From positions 1-54,854 of the forward strand of contig JALUXC010000013.1 of assembly GCA_027019165.1 (NCBI GenBank): a stretch of DNA of 54,854 nucleotides, written 5' to 3'. Shown in pieces: positions 16,986-26,949 of the stretch. The DNA comes from Pseudophaeobacter sp. (GTDB taxonomy: Bacteria; Pseudomonadota; Alphaproteobacteria; Rhodobacterales; Rhodobacteraceae). Below the pieces are notes generated by a model. That model was not told the DNA's origin and made no database searches. It was given only the letters and a program-made list of their open reading frames with translations. Every line of letters starts with the position of its first letter. Position 1 is the stretch's first letter. The position numbers and the translations under genes are program-made.

Positions 16986-18284
16986 TTAGAGCCGCAGGTC
17001 GGACTGATCTGCGGCAAAGACGCTTTTGAGATCAAAAAACACATGCTCGGGGGTGCCAAAGCGGCGCAGGGCCGCAGCGCCCGCCGCCTTGAAGGCCGCG
17101 TGCGGCACCGCCAGCAATACCCCGTCATACTGACCTTCGCCGGGATCCGTGATCGGGGTGATGCCGTATTCGGCCTCAGCCTCGGCGCTGTCCACCATGG
17201 GATCGTGCACATCCACCGTGAGCCCGTATTCTTCCAGTTCGCGCAGCACATCCACCACGCGGGTGTTGCGCAGATCCGGGCAGTTCTCCTTGAAGCTGAG
17301 GCCCAGGATCAACACCCGGCCCCCGTGCACCTTCAGCCCCTTGCGCAGCATCTCCTTGACCATGCGCCCGGCCACATAGGCGCCCATGCCGTCGTTGATG
17401 CGCCGCCCGGCCAGGATCACCTGCGGGTGATAGCCGATCGCCTCGGCCTTGTGGGTCAGGTAGTAGGGATCCACCCCGATGCAGTGGCCGCCCACCAGTC
17501 CGGGGCGGAAGGGCAGGAAGTTCCACTTGGTGCCGGCCGCCTCAAGCACGGCCTGAGTGTCGATGCCCATCCGGTTGAAGATCATCGCCAGCTCGTTGAC
17601 CAGCGAGATGTTGAGATCGCGCTGGGTGTTCTCGATCACCTTGGCGGCCTCGGCGACGCGGATGCTTTGGGCCCGGTAGGTGCCGGCGGTGATGATCTGC
17701 CGATAGAGCGCGTCTATCTCTGCCGCCACCTCGGGCGTTGAGCCCGATGTCACCTTCAGGATGTCGGGCAGCCGGTGCGCCTTGTCGCCGGGATTGATCC
17801 GCTCAGGGCTGTAGCCGACATGGAAATCCCGGTTGCAGGTCAGCCCGGAGACCTGCTCCAGCACCGGCACGCAGTCCTCTTCGGTGGCGCCGGGGTAGAC
17901 GGTGCTTTCGTAGATGACGATATCGCCGGGTTTCAGCACCTTTCCCACCGTCTGCGAAGCCCGCAAAAGAGGGCTGAGGTCGGGGCGTTTATGGGCATCG
18001 ATCGGAGTGGGCACGGTGACGATATAGATCCGGCAGTCGGCGATCTGCTGCGGATCATCGGCATAGCGCAGCTGCTGCGCCGCCGCCAGCGCCGCAGGCT
18101 CCACCTCGCGGGTGCGGTCCTCGCCGGCCTGCAGCGCCTTGATCCGTCCGGCATCGATGTCAAAGCCGACGGTGGGGCGGATCTTGCCGAATTCCACCGC
18201 CAGCGGCAGGCCGACATAGCCAAGGCCGATGACGGCAATCCCCCCTTCGGGGCTGGGGGCGGTCTGTGCGCTGCTTTCTGTCAT
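16986..18284 (-). CDS. UDP-N-acetylhexosamine 6-dehydrogenase (TviB/WbpO type)
   Basis: Nucleotide-sugar dehydrogenase of 432 aa. The Rossmann motif [18 protein letters not shown] is at 16-33. The [17 protein letters not shown] block is typical of the UDP-HexNAc group, and the catalytic cysteine is in [12 protein letters not shown] (Cys268). It oxidises UDP-GlcNAc or UDP-GalNAc to the corresponding HexNAc-uronic acid using NAD. The TviB/WbpO subfamily is preferred over Ugd because of its length and the GVDPYYL motif. It is followed 33 bp upstream by the UDP-GlcA epimerase gene on the same strand, so the order of transcription is epimerase then dehydrogenase. It converges with the protease gene. 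Confidence 0.9.
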   Translation of the reverse strand: MTESSAQTAPSPEGGIAVIGLGYVGLPLAVEFGKIRPTVGFDIDAGRIKALQAGEDRTREVEPAALAAAQQLRYADDPQQIADCRIYIVTVPTPIDAHKRPDLSPLLRASQTVGKVLKPGDIVIYESTVYPGATEEDCVPVLEQVSGLTCNRDFHVGYSPERINPGDKAHRLPDILKVTSGSTPEVAAEIDALYRQIITAGTYRAQSIRVAEAAKVIENTQRDLNISLVNELAMIFNRMGIDTQAVLEAAGTKWNFLPFRPGLVGGHCIGVDPYYLTHKAEAIGYHPQVILAGRRINDGMGAYVAGRMVKEMLRKGLKVHGGRVLILGLSFKENCPDLRNTRVVDVLRELEEYGLTVDVHDPMVDSAEAEAEYGITPITDPGEGQYDGVLLAVPHAAFKAAGAAALRRFGTPEHVFFDLKSVFAADQSDLRL

Positions 18285-18317
18285 CCTGCTCTGTCCTTTA
18301 CGATCCCTGTGGCCTGA

Positions 18318-19376
18318 TCACTTGCCGTAATAATCCCGGAACCAGGAGACGAAACGGTCTATTCCCGCCCGCACATCGGTCTGCGGGCGATAGCCTGTCA
18401 AGGAGTTCAACAGATCGGCATTGGCCCAGGTGGCGGGCACATCGCCCTTCTGCATCTCCATGTAATTGCGGATCGCCTTTTGCCCCAGCGCCTCTTCGAT
18501 AGCCTCGATGAAATCCAACAGACGCACCTTGTCGGAGTTGCCGATATTGACGACCCGGTAGGGGGCCACCGGCGACAGGCTGTCCCCTTCGGGAATGTCC
18601 TCGGGGCTGTCTGGGCGGCGGGGCACCGCATCGATCAGCAGGCGGATGGCGCGCACCAGATCGTCGATATAGGTAAAGTCACGGTACATGTCGCCGTGAT
18701 TGTAAATGTCGATGGGCCGCCCATCGAGGATCGCATCGGTGAATTTGAACAGCGCCAGATCCGGGCGCCCCCAGGGGCCGTAGACGGTGAAAAAGCGGAA
18801 CATGGTGGTGGGCAGGTTCCACAGATGCGCATAGGAGTGCCCCATGCTTTCGCCGGCCTTCTTGGTGGCGGCATAGATGGTCAGGGGGGTGTCGGCCTTG
18901 TCGGTCTCGGCAAAGGGCATCTGCGTATTGGCGCCATAGACCGAAGAGGTCGAGGCCATCAGCAGGTGATCGACCTCATGCTGACGGGCGATCTCCATCA
19001 CGTTGAAGGTGCCCACGATATTGCTGTCCACATAGGCGCGCGGGTTTTCCAGACTGTAGCGCACCCCGGCCTGCGCCGCGAGATGCACGATCACATCGGG
19101 GCGAAAATCGCCTGCGACCTCGGTCAGCAGCTCGACGTCCTCGACCATGCCTTCGGTGCAGGAAAAGCCGGGGCTTTGTGCCAGCATCTGGTGGCGGCGC
19201 TGTTTGAGGGTGACATCGTAATAGTCGGTCATGCCGTCATAGCCATGCACCCGAAAACCTTCGGCCAACAGCAGCCGGGCCAGGTGAAAGCCGATGAAGC
19301 CGGCGGTGCCGGTGATCAGAACCCGGCGGCCCGCGGCCGGAGCGGCGGAAGAAGAGGAAGAAAGCGGATCGGTCAT
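18318..19376 (-). CDS. UDP-glucuronate 4-epimerase (CapI/GAE type)
   Basis: Extended SDR of 352 aa that interconverts UDP-GlcA and UDP-GalA. The glycine motif is [11 protein letters not shown], the YxxxK is YAATKKAGE, and the [20 protein letters not shown] block is characteristic of UDP-uronate epimerases. The start is set to ATG 19376 ([10 protein letters not shown]); the longer open frame to 19550 would run through the divergent promoter region and encodes a non-homologous Cys/His-rich stretch. It diverges from the UDP-glucose dehydrogenase gene at 19643, which would supply its substrate. The 266-bp gap between the two contains an 8-G run but no gene. Confidence 0.9.
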   Translation of the reverse strand: MTDPLSSSSSAAPAAGRRVLITGTAGFIGFHLARLLLAEGFRVHGYDGMTDYYDVTLKQRRHQMLAQSPGFSCTEGMVEDVELLTEVAGDFRPDVIVHLAAQAGVRYSLENPRAYVDSNIVGTFNVMEIARQHEVDHLLMASTSSVYGANTQMPFAETDKADTPLTIYAATKKAGESMGHSYAHLWNLPTTMFRFFTVYGPWGRPDLALFKFTDAILDGRPIDIYNHGDMYRDFTYIDDLVRAIRLLIDAVPRRPDSPEDIPEGDSLSPVAPYRVVNIGNSDKVRLLDFIEAIEEALGQKAIRNYMEMQKGDVPATWANADLLNSLTGYRPQTDVRAGIDRFVSWFRDYYGK

Positions 19377-19642
19377 TGGCGGGGCAGGTTTCCAGTATAG
19401 GCGTAACGCTGTGAGGCCTATAGGGAAACGGGCGCAAAAACCATGCCCGATTGCAGGGGGGGGTGACCCATATTTACCATAACAATGATTATCCGGTATG
19501 TGGATGCAGCCACAAGCGGCAGATATGGAAGCAAACGGGTTGCAAACCATGCCGCTCCCTCCCTATCCCTCAGGGGACATCTATGGGTGAAGAGGATGGG
19601 CGCCCCTGCGGGGGATCGCAGCGCCCTCCAAAGGAGCGACAG

Positions 19643-20809
19643 ATGAAGATTGCCGTAGCCGGTCTGGGATATGTTGGCTTGTCCAACGCGGTGCTCCTGG
19701 CTCAGAATCATGACGTCGTGGCCGTCGATATCGACGCGGCGCGGGTTGAGATGGTCAACGCCCGGCGCTGCCCGATCATCGATGCCGAACTGGAGGATTT
19801 CCTGGCCAACCGCGCGCTGAGCCTGACCGCAACGACGGATGCGGCGGCGGCCTATCGCGAGGCCGACTTCGTGATCGTCGCCACCCCGACCAACTACGAC
19901 CCCAAGAGCAATTTCTTCGACACCTCCTCGGTGGAGGCGGTGATCCGGCAGGTGAGCGCGGTGAATCCCGAGGCCACAATCGTGATCAAGTCGACGATCC
20001 CCGTGGGCTATGTGCTGGACATCCGCTCCCGGCTCGAGACCGACCAGGTGATCTTCAGTCCCGAGTTCCTGCGCGAGGGACACGCGCTTTACGACAACCT
20101 GCATCCCAGCCGGATCATCGTCGGAGAGCGTTCGGAGCGGGCGCGCCGCTTTGCCGAGCTGCTGCTGGAAGGGGCCGAAGACAAGAGCGTCGAGGTGCTG
20201 TTTACCGATCCCAGCGAGGCGGAGGCGATCAAGCTTTTTGCCAATACCTATCTTGCCATGCGGGTGGCCTTTTTCAACGAGCTGGACAGCTATGCCATGG
20301 CGGGCGGCATGGACACGCGCCAGATCATCGAGGGCATCAGCCTGGATCCGCGCATCGGGGACCATTACAACAACCCCTCCTTCGGCTATGGCGGCTACTG
20401 CTTGCCAAAGGACACCAAGCAGCTTCTGGCCAATTACAGCCAGGTGCCGCAGAACCTGATCCGGGCCATTGTCGATGCCAACCGCACGCGCAAGGATTTC
20501 CTGAGCGACCAGATCCTGATGAAGGGCCCCGGGGTCGTGGGCATTCACCGGCTGGTGATGAAGGCGGGCAGCGACAATTTCCGCCAGTCCTCGGTGCAGG
20601 GAATCATGAAGCGGCTCAAGGCCAAGGGCATCAAGGTGATCGTCTATGAGCCGGTTCTGGAGGACGAGTATTTCTTCCACTCGCCGGTGGTGCGCGATCT
20701 GGCGGCCTTCAAGGCCGAGGCGGATCTGATCGTGGCCAACCGCATGACCGAAGAACTCAGCGATGTCGCCGATAAAGTCTTCACAAGAGACCTCTTCGGC
20801 GCAGATTGA
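19643..20809 (+). CDS. ugd: UDP-glucose 6-dehydrogenase
   Basis: Enzyme of 388 aa, the same length as E. coli Ugd, oxidising UDP-Glc to UDP-GlcA. ATG 19643 has a strong AAGGAG 6 nt upstream. The N-terminal NAD motif is [20 protein letters not shown], the [12 protein letters not shown] substrate loop is intact, and the catalytic cysteine is in [11 protein letters not shown] (Cys253). Its product feeds the neighbouring 4-epimerase, so both uronic acids would be available for the polysaccharide. It ends 4 bp before the stop of the convergent AGE-family gene. Confidence 0.93.
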   Translation: MKIAVAGLGYVGLSNAVLLAQNHDVVAVDIDAARVEMVNARRCPIIDAELEDFLANRALSLTATTDAAAAYREADFVIVATPTNYDPKSNFFDTSSVEAVIRQVSAVNPEATIVIKSTIPVGYVLDIRSRLETDQVIFSPEFLREGHALYDNLHPSRIIVGERSERARRFAELLLEGAEDKSVEVLFTDPSEAEAIKLFANTYLAMRVAFFNELDSYAMAGGMDTRQIIEGISLDPRIGDHYNNPSFGYGGYCLPKDTKQLLANYSQVPQNLIRAIVDANRTRKDFLSDQILMKGPGVVGIHRLVMKAGSDNFRQSSVQGIMKRLKAKGIKVIVYEPVLEDEYFFHSPVVRDLAAFKAEADLIVANRMTEELSDVADKVFTRDLFGAD

Positions 20810-20813
20810 GCAA

Positions 20814-21917
20814 TCAGGCCGACAGCCCCCGCCCGCCCGACAGGTAAAAGCGGAAGGCGACCAGAATGTGATAAAAGGTGGAGGCGGGCATGTTCTGGGA
20901 CAGCAGATCGCCCGCGCTGCTGCGCTTGTCGTACCAGCCGCCGGGCACCGGGGTTTGCAGGTAGTCGCGCCACATCAGCGCCAGCACCTCTTCGGGGGTG
21001 CAGCCTGCGGGCAGTTCCAGCCCTCTGCGGCGCAGGGCGACACCTGCTTTCAGGAATTCAGTTTGGGGCCACATGCGGCGGCTGCCCGAGGGTGGATCGG
21101 CCTGGTCCGGCAACAGGCCCGCGACGTCGCGCCGATCAATCACCGCCTGGAACAGATGCGCCAGGTCAAGGCCACTGTCCTGCCCGGTCAGCACCTCGTA
21201 GCGGTCGATCAGATAGATCCATTCCGCCATATGGCCGGGTTCCACCGCCTGTTGATCGGGGGGAAGCGGCTGCCAGTCCGGGTCGAAATATTCCAGCACC
21301 CGGCCATCCTCGGTCAGGAAGACCTCGCGGTAGAGCGCCAGGCACTCCTCGGCCATGCTGCGAAAGCGCGCCTCCCCCGTGGCGGCAAAAAGCGCGGTCG
21401 AGGTCTCGAACATGTGCATATGCGGGTTCTGGCGGCGACGCGCGGGCGCCTCGGCGCTTTCGAACCAGCCGCGCGGCGCCTTGAGCCGGGCCAGATCGCC
21501 CTCCAGCCGGGCCAGATCTGCGGTGACGTCGAACCCCGCTTCGATCAGGGCGGCAGCGGCCAGCAGCATGAAGGCGAGATCATAAAGGTCATGGGGGGCG
21601 CTGATCAGGCTGCAATCGGGCGCAAGCCGGGCGCCGAGGTTGCCGGTTTTGGGATCGAACCCCCGGTCCATGGCAAAGCGGAACAGCTGCAGGGCCAGGG
21701 TGTGATGGGCCGGGTCCTGCGACTGGGCAAAGCAATAGGCCTGCCGGACCTGCACCCGAAGGCGGCGCTCCATATCCGCAAGCGGGGCGCCCTCGTGATC
21801 CAGTGCCTCCCAGACGGTGCCGGTGGCCGTATCCACGCCGGTGCCGGTCCACAGCGGCAGGGCCTCTTCAGTCAGCCAGCGAGGCAGCTCTGCCGTCCAG
21901 TCCATATCCATGCTCAT
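20814..21917 (-). CDS. AGE-family N-acylglucosamine 2-epimerase / mannose isomerase-like protein
   Basis: Alpha6/alpha6-barrel sugar 2-epimerase family member of 367 aa. Family motifs include CFAQSQDPAHHTLALQLF, NPHMHMFETSTALFAA (paired His residues) and EPGHMAEWIYLIDRYE. Members either epimerise GlcNAc to ManNAc or isomerise mannose and its 6-phosphate, and the two cannot be told apart by eye. The start ATG 21917 overlaps the stop of the GT42 gene by 4 bp, so it is the third gene of the neuA-GT42-AGE operon. That position suggests it provides the six-carbon precursor (ManNAc, or Man-6-P for KDN) for the NeuB-like synthase. Confidence 0.85.
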   Translation of the reverse strand: MSMDMDWTAELPRWLTEEALPLWTGTGVDTATGTVWEALDHEGAPLADMERRLRVQVRQAYCFAQSQDPAHHTLALQLFRFAMDRGFDPKTGNLGARLAPDCSLISAPHDLYDLAFMLLAAAALIEAGFDVTADLARLEGDLARLKAPRGWFESAEAPARRRQNPHMHMFETSTALFAATGEARFRSMAEECLALYREVFLTEDGRVLEYFDPDWQPLPPDQQAVEPGHMAEWIYLIDRYEVLTGQDSGLDLAHLFQAVIDRRDVAGLLPDQADPPSGSRRMWPQTEFLKAGVALRRRGLELPAGCTPEEVLALMWRDYLQTPVPGGWYDKRSSAGDLLSQNMPASTFYHILVAFRFYLSGGRGLSA

Positions 21918-22735
21918 CTCAAATAACTTTGTGCTTGCCGCATCAGGAGACTGCCTCGGCGCAGAAGTTTCAAGAGTGAAATCGGGTAGATCCCACTGCG
22001 CGAGACCCAATCCTGCGGGGGGGTTTTGCGTGCCAGCCGCAAGGAAGGCCCGCCCCTTAGTGGTGCCAGCTCGGTCAGGGGCGCCAGCACCGGATTGTCT
22101 GCCGCCCGCAGCAGACGGCAATCGTCCCGGCTGCGCAGGGCCCGCAGGATATCGAGATCCAGCTCCAGCGCATGGAGGTGCTGATCAAACCCGCGCTGGC
22201 CCAGGTCCTGCCCCATCAAGGCCCGGAAATGGGGGCCTGGCTCGAATGGATAGCGGCGGGTGCCGGTGTAGAAATCGAAGCCGGCCAGGATGATCTCTTC
22301 AGCGCCCATGGCATGGGCCATGAGCAGGGCGTAGAGGCCGGTGGTGGGGTGACGCTGATAGCGGGTGATCAGGCGCTGCACTTCGGCTTGGATATGGGCA
22401 TCGCGGTAGCGCATCGGCTGATAGAGCGCACCAAAACGGCGCTGCCCGGCGCGCACCACGCGCGGATTGTGGCTGGTCCAGCCGCCCAGCTCATAATCCT
22501 GGCGGCAGCGATAGAGGGTTTCGAACATGAAGGGGGCCACGCGGGGATCCCCGGCCATAAAGGCCAGATCCACCCGCCGCCCCAGGTAGAAGTTGGGTTC
22601 GAAGAAGAAGTTGTTGGTACGGATGATGAAATCTTCCGCCCGGATGCGGCCCGGCTCCAGATCCGCGATCGAGGCGCCATTGCCCGCCACCACGACCGGG
22701 CGGTCCCGCAGCTGCAGCGTAGGGGTTTTGGTCAC
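21914..22735 (-). CDS. GT42-like sialyltransferase
   Basis: Protein of 273 aa resembling Campylobacter Cst-I/Cst-II enzymes. It has VVVAGNGASIADLEPGRI at the N-terminus, then IIRTNNFFFEPNFYLGRR, matching the family FRCNQFYFEDKYYLGKK block. The HPTTGLYALLMAHAMGAEEI and LAGFDFYTG motifs follow. A His (about 186) in FDQHLHALELD aligns with the Cst-II catalytic base His188. It would transfer a nonulosonic acid from CMP onto the growing glycan. It overlaps neuA upstream and the AGE gene downstream by 4 bp each, a tightly coupled operon. Acceptor and linkage are unknown. Confidence 0.85.
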   Translation of the reverse strand: MTKTPTLQLRDRPVVVAGNGASIADLEPGRIRAEDFIIRTNNFFFEPNFYLGRRVDLAFMAGDPRVAPFMFETLYRCRQDYELGGWTSHNPRVVRAGQRRFGALYQPMRYRDAHIQAEVQRLITRYQRHPTTGLYALLMAHAMGAEEIILAGFDFYTGTRRYPFEPGPHFRALMGQDLGQRGFDQHLHALELDLDILRALRSRDDCRLLRAADNPVLAPLTELAPLRGGPSLRLARKTPPQDWVSRSGIYPISLLKLLRRGSLLMRQAQSYLR

Positions 22736-23952
22736 GGGGCCGTGGCCTCAGTGCTGCGCAGGACATCGGCCATGGCGCGCAGGGCGCCCTTGCCACCGGG
22801 CAGCGGCAGGATCCAGTCGGCGATTCCGAGGATCTCGGGGTGGGCATCACTGGGGCAGGCAGAGAGGCCGGCCCGCTCCATGGCACCGCGATCATTGATG
22901 TCATTGCCCACAAAAAGAAGATCTGCCCAGTTTAGACCCTGTTCCTGCAGCCAGGCGTGAAGCGCGGCCACCTTGTCATCGACGCTGTGATAGACCTCAA
23001 GCTGCAGCTTTTCGGCGCGCCGCAGCACCACCGGGTTCTTTTCCTTGGAGAGGATCATCATCCGGTAGCGCCCGGACTGGCGCAAAAGGGAAATCCCCAT
23101 ACCGTCCCGGCGCGAGGTGCGCACGCTTTCCACACCGTTCTGATCGGTCAGCACCAGATCGTCCGTATGGACCCCGTCAAAATCCATCACGATGGCCTTG
23201 ATCGCGGCAAGGCGCGCAGGGGCCAGCTCGCTCTGCCCGCCCGCCTGGGCGATCTGGGAACAGAGGGCGAAATCCTGCAAGGTATCGATCTCGATCGGCG
23301 GGTGATCCACCGGGTAGAGCGCCACCGTGCCGCAGAATCGCTGGCCGGTCTTCAGGAACGGCTCCAGCGCCACGCAGTAGATGGCGCCGCTTTCGCAATA
23401 TTGCGGCGGCAGATCCTGGCGGCGCTTGCGCTGCTCGCGTTCGTTGTGGTTGATCCCCACGCCCCGCCCGGCGTCATCCAGCCCCCAGAGGAAGGAATGA
23501 TCCTCGGTCACCGACAGGGCGCAGTCAGCACCGCGCGCCGCCATCTCGGCCAGGCAGCCATCGATGTCATCGCCGCGGGTAAAGGGCGAGGTGCACTGCA
23601 AAAAGACCAGCTTGTCGAGCGCGTGCAGATCGGCGCGCACCAAAGGCACCGCATGCAGCCAGCCGGCCTCGGAGGTGGCGGTATCGCCGGAGAGATCCGC
23701 GGGGCGGTCGATGATGCGGGCGCCGTGCAGGCGGGCCTCGGCGGCAATGGCGGCATCATCGGTGGAGACATAGACCGCAGCCACGCGCGTGGCAGCCCGC
23801 GCCGCCCGCACCGAGCGGCCGATCAGCGAAACCCCGCCCACCGGGCGCAGGTTCTTGCCTGGCACCCCCTTGGAGCCGCCCCGGGCCAGGATGATGCAGG
23901 CGGTGTCCTGATGGGGCGCTGTGGGCATATCGGAGGGGGAAGGCTGGGTCAT
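22732..23952 (-). CDS. neuA: CMP-nonulosonate synthetase fused to a KdsC-like HAD phosphatase
   Basis: Two-domain enzyme of 406 aa. Residues about 17-240 are a NeuA-type cytidylyltransferase (ACIILARGGSKGVPGKN pyrophosphate loop; QYCESGAIY). Residues about 245-400 are a haloacid-dehalogenase domain of KdsC/YrbI type (DFDGVHTDD nucleophile loop near 253, SKEKNPVV, FVGNDINDRGAM). It would activate Neu5Ac, KDN or a relative as CMP-sugar. The fused phosphatase suggests the pathway passes through a 9-phosphate, as in KDN and animal-type sialic acid routes. It is the first gene of the leftward operon; a 185-bp divergent region separates it from the gene at 24138. Confidence 0.9.
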   Translation of the reverse strand: MTQPSPSDMPTAPHQDTACIILARGGSKGVPGKNLRPVGGVSLIGRSVRAARAATRVAAVYVSTDDAAIAAEARLHGARIIDRPADLSGDTATSEAGWLHAVPLVRADLHALDKLVFLQCTSPFTRGDDIDGCLAEMAARGADCALSVTEDHSFLWGLDDAGRGVGINHNEREQRKRRQDLPPQYCESGAIYCVALEPFLKTGQRFCGTVALYPVDHPPIEIDTLQDFALCSQIAQAGGQSELAPARLAAIKAIVMDFDGVHTDDLVLTDQNGVESVRTSRRDGMGISLLRQSGRYRMMILSKEKNPVVLRRAEKLQLEVYHSVDDKVAALHAWLQEQGLNWADLLFVGNDINDRGAMERAGLSACPSDAHPEILGIADWILPLPGGKGALRAMADVLRSTEATAP

Positions 23953-24137
23953 ACGGTGGTTCTATCTGCTCATTCTTAAATAGGCCTAGGACCCCAAAAG
24001 CCCACCCGGAAACCGGATTAATGTGGGCTGTTGACGGCACCTGGCGCAATCAGCCCTTGTTTACAAAGCCCATGGGGACGTGTAAATCCCACGACAGTTT
24101 CCCCCGACCTTCCCCTTGCGTTCAATATCCGGCTAAC

Positions 24138-24347
24138 ATGCTGCAAAGATTAAAACAGTCTCGTCTTGGCAAGGTCCTTTACCGCCTCTCGCGCAGCTCC
24201 TTTGGCGGCCCTTTGCGTTTTCTTGCCGGTTTGGTTCAGCATGAGCGCCTGAACCCCAGTCACTTTGCGGCGCGCAACCGGCGCCACAACCGGGAGCAAA
24301 TGCAGATTCTGGCCCGTTTCGAGGCCAAGACCCGGCGGTCCGGATGA
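24138..24347 (+). CDS. Small basic protein, function unknown
   Basis: Frame of 69 aa starting at ATG 24138 (MLQRLKQSRLGKVLYRLSR). It is rich in Arg, Lys and His with one weak hydrophobic patch (FGGPLRFLAGLV), and has no signal peptide. Its stop overlaps the ATG of the next gene (24344) by 4 bp, which argues that it is really translated. I do not recognise the family. An amphipathic membrane-docking or chaperone-like role for the following transferase is speculation. Confidence 0.6.
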   Translation: MLQRLKQSRLGKVLYRLSRSSFGGPLRFLAGLVQHERLNPSHFAARNRRHNREQMQILARFEAKTRRSG

Positions 24348-25504
24348 GTGCCCTGCCCTTGCAGCCCGCAGGCCCGGCGCAGGTGCCTTTCGAAGCGCGC
24401 CCTGTGCTCTTGCTGTTCAGTGACGATTCCACCCTGTTCTTTGCCCGGCGCATGCGCGACTGCCTGCACGCGGCGGATCCGGATCTTCAGGTGCACATGG
24501 GGTGGGTGGTGGCAGAAAATGCCCTCTCCTACCGGCAGATGAAACAGCTCCTGCCCGAGGGACCGGACCTTGCAATCCATGGCGAGACTGCTTTTGAGGA
24601 GCTGCTCCTGGGCGGGCGCTACCGTGCTATCCTGACCAGCCGGGTCTACGGGGCGCTTGGTGCCCAGTTGCGACGCGTCGAAATCTCGGCCACGGCAGGG
24701 CGCCCCTGCGTGATCGCGTTCCTCGGCGGGCTCGATTTCTTTCCCGAGAACGGCTATTTCCGCCGCCGCAACTGCGATGGGGTCTACCTGTTCCCGGCCA
24801 GCGACATCCCGGTCTACGAGCGGCGCGCCGCCACCTGGGGCGATCGCATGTGGCAGGAGGTGGGCTTTGGCCATCCAACCTTTCTGGCACCCGAGGCGCT
24901 GCCGCCCGAGGATCTGGCCAGGCGGCGCGATGTCTACTTCTTTACTCAGGCCCTGTCGCCCACCACCCGGCGCGGGCGCATGCATATGCTTGCGGCGATG
25001 GCGGCGATCGCACGGGCCAACCCGGACCGCACCGTCTGGATCAAGCTGCGCCACCTGCCCCATGAGAACCAGCAGCACCTGCATCTGGAAAAATACGACT
25101 ATCCGGGCCTGCTCAAGGCTCTTCCGGATGTGCCGGACAATCTGAAGCTCACCGCCTGCACCATGGACGAGGCGCTAAAGACGGCAGCCCTTGGCATCAC
25201 CTGCACCTCGACCGCCGCCATCGATGTGATCCGCGCGGGCGTGCCCTGCATGGTGCATCTGGATTTTGTCGACAACTACGCCGACCCTCTGGTCGCGCCC
25301 ATGCGCAAGCTCTTTGCAAAAAGCGGCCTGATCACCCCGCTTGAAGACATGCTTACCCTGCGCGCGGCGACGCCGAACCCCGAATGGATCGCCGATATGT
25401 TCTGCCCCCGCGACCTGGGCGCGCGGGTGCTGGACACCGTTGCCCGGTTCAACACCCGGGCCTTTCAGGTTGAGGTTATCGGTGGAATATGCAGCTCTGA
25501 ATGA
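24344..25504 (+). CDS. Putative glycosyltransferase of the nonulosonate locus (DUF6716-like)
   Basis: Protein of 386 aa with a two-domain GT-B-like layout. The N-terminal Rossmann-like half runs from PVLLLFSDDSTLFFARRM to HGETAFEELLLGG. The C-terminal half has RTVWIKLRHLPHENQQ and LKTAALGITCTSTAAIDVIRAGVPC, the pattern of capsule-type and polysialyltransferase-like enzymes (KxHPxE and a Ser/Thr-rich sugar-nucleotide loop). No membrane segment is present. It is coupled to the small basic protein upstream. The IS3-type element begins about 90 bp after its stop; the last 15 residues look ordinary, so it is probably intact. Specific donor and acceptor are unknown; its position opposite neuA suggests nonulosonate transfer. 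Confidence 0.7.
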   Translation: MSALPLQPAGPAQVPFEARPVLLLFSDDSTLFFARRMRDCLHAADPDLQVHMGWVVAENALSYRQMKQLLPEGPDLAIHGETAFEELLLGGRYRAILTSRVYGALGAQLRRVEISATAGRPCVIAFLGGLDFFPENGYFRRRNCDGVYLFPASDIPVYERRAATWGDRMWQEVGFGHPTFLAPEALPPEDLARRRDVYFFTQALSPTTRRGRMHMLAAMAAIARANPDRTVWIKLRHLPHENQQHLHLEKYDYPGLLKALPDVPDNLKLTACTMDEALKTAALGITCTSTAAIDVIRAGVPCMVHLDFVDNYADPLVAPMRKLFAKSGLITPLEDMLTLRAATPNPEWIADMFCPRDLGARVLDTVARFNTRAFQVEVIGGICSSE

Positions 25505-25641
25505 ATCGGCATTCGGGATAAACTGAGTGATTTCCACTTGATGGCGTGATTCGCAGTTTGAACACCGAGCGGTGAACATGTCTGATCGTTTTGGACTGCC
25601 CGGGTAATCCCCCCATTTTTAGAGGTGTGCATCAGTAGAAT

Positions 25642-26470
25642 CTAAGCTGCTTTCAATTTCTGCATCGGGGTCATCCCGCCGATGCCCATGTTTGGCCTTT
25701 CATTGTTATATGTCCATAGCCAGCGCGTGGCATGGTCTTGCACCTCTTCGATGCGGTTGAAGTGATACCGCCCGAGCCATTCTGTTCGGACAGTGCGGTT
25801 GTAGCGTTCGACGCAAGCGTTCTGCCGCGGCTTTCCCGGTTGGATATAAATCAATCCGATCCCGGCGTTTTCCGCCCAGTTCTGGAGCCTGGCACTGACG
25901 TATTCGGGGCCGTTGTCGATCCTGACCGCCAAGGGCTTCCCTCGCCACGCAATGATCTGGTTCAATATCCGAACCACGCGTTCAGAAGGCTGCGGGAAGT
26001 CAACCTCAATGGCCAACCCTTCGCGAATGAAATCATCCAGCATGTTCAGCGTTCGGAAAGATCTGCCGTCCGCCAACTGATCGGCCATGAAGTCCATGGA
26101 CCAAACCTCGTTCGGGGATTCAGGTACCACCAGCGTTCCGGCTTCTCGCGCTGCAGACGTTTGCGCGGTTTGATCCGCATGTTCAGTTCCAGCTCACGAT
26201 AGATGCGGTAGACGCGCTTGTGGTTCCACCTGAACCTTTTCACGTTCCGCAGATGCAGGAAGCATAGGCCAAAGCCTTAGGTCTTCTTCGCTGTTGTCAA
26301 TGCGACCAGCCAGTCCGCGATCAACTCGTTCTCGTCGCTAAGTTTCGGCTGATACCGATAGCATGTCTCGCTGATCGAGAACGCCCTGCATGCCAAAGCA
26401 ATACTGGCGGATCGGTAGTGCACCGCCCATTCGGCCATCTCGCGCCTTTGTCCCTCTCGGGACATTGCAG
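25642..26470 (-). pseudogene. IS3-family transposase OrfB, broken
   Basis: The rve/DDE integrase part is recognisable in three pieces. An N-terminal piece has SIALACRAFSISETCYRYQP and ends at a TAA where the family has Trp (TAKKT then stop then GFGLCFLHLRN, same frame). An HTH/linker piece is [24 protein letters not shown] shift to another frame near 26130 gives [31 protein letters not shown] and [13 protein letters not shown] through [21 protein letters not shown]. One in-frame stop plus one frameshift make it non-functional unless recoded. Confidence 0.85.
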
Positions 26471-26510
26471 GGCAATGCCCTGCCTCACCACTTTTTTCCC
26501 AAGGTTTCCT

Positions 26511-26813
26511 TCAGCAGATCGTTCTGCATGCTCTTCTCGGCACCCGTTGTTCGGGGAAAACGCCCCACTGGGGCCTTTTCTGATCCCTCCAACTCTTCAG
26601 GCGCATGTTCTCCTCGTCGAGCTCTTTCATTCGCGCCATCAGGCTCGCGTTCATGCCGCCATACTTGGATCGCCACTTGTAAAAGCTCGCGCTGCTCATC
26701 CCATGTTCGCGACACAGATCAGACACCGGCACACCGTTCTCGGCCTGCTTCAAAATGCTCATGATCTGCGCGTCGCTGTACTTTGATTTCTTCATCAGAA
26801 TCTCTTCTTCCAT
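26511..26813 (-). pseudogene. IS3-family transposase OrfA, 3' end shifted
   Basis: Helix-turn-helix protein start MKKSKYSDAQIMSILKQ through SSASFYKWRSKYGGM and the leucine-zipper-like MKELDEENMRLK. After that the frame leaves the family consensus. The expected ending (MQNDLLKETLGKKW) appears in a different frame at about 26485-26530, so at least one indel lies between. Confidence 0.8.
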
Positions 26814-26949
26814 CTTCGAGAAAATTCTACTTTCGCACCCCCCTAAATTTCGGGGGGGTTACCCCCCCAAGCCCAAATGGCGCGTCTAAAATCCTTCTTT
26901 CCCAGGGGCCCACGCCAAGCCTTGCGTTAGTGACAGGTCCGTGTACGAG

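Larger units (their letters stand above)
25597..26868 (-). mobile_element. Decayed IS3-family insertion sequence
   Basis: Imperfect terminal inverted repeats of about 40 bp bound the element. The left end around 25600-25642 (gggtaatcccccca...agtagaat) matches the reverse complement of 26825-26868. Inside are leftward orfA and orfB remnants. It inserted just after the transferase gene ending at 25504. Confidence 0.75.

Noticed and set aside
18480-19400. 306-codon plus-strand frame opposite the UDP-GlcA epimerase gene
   Set aside because: Antisense shadow with no recognisable motif, while the minus strand carries all catalytic motifs.
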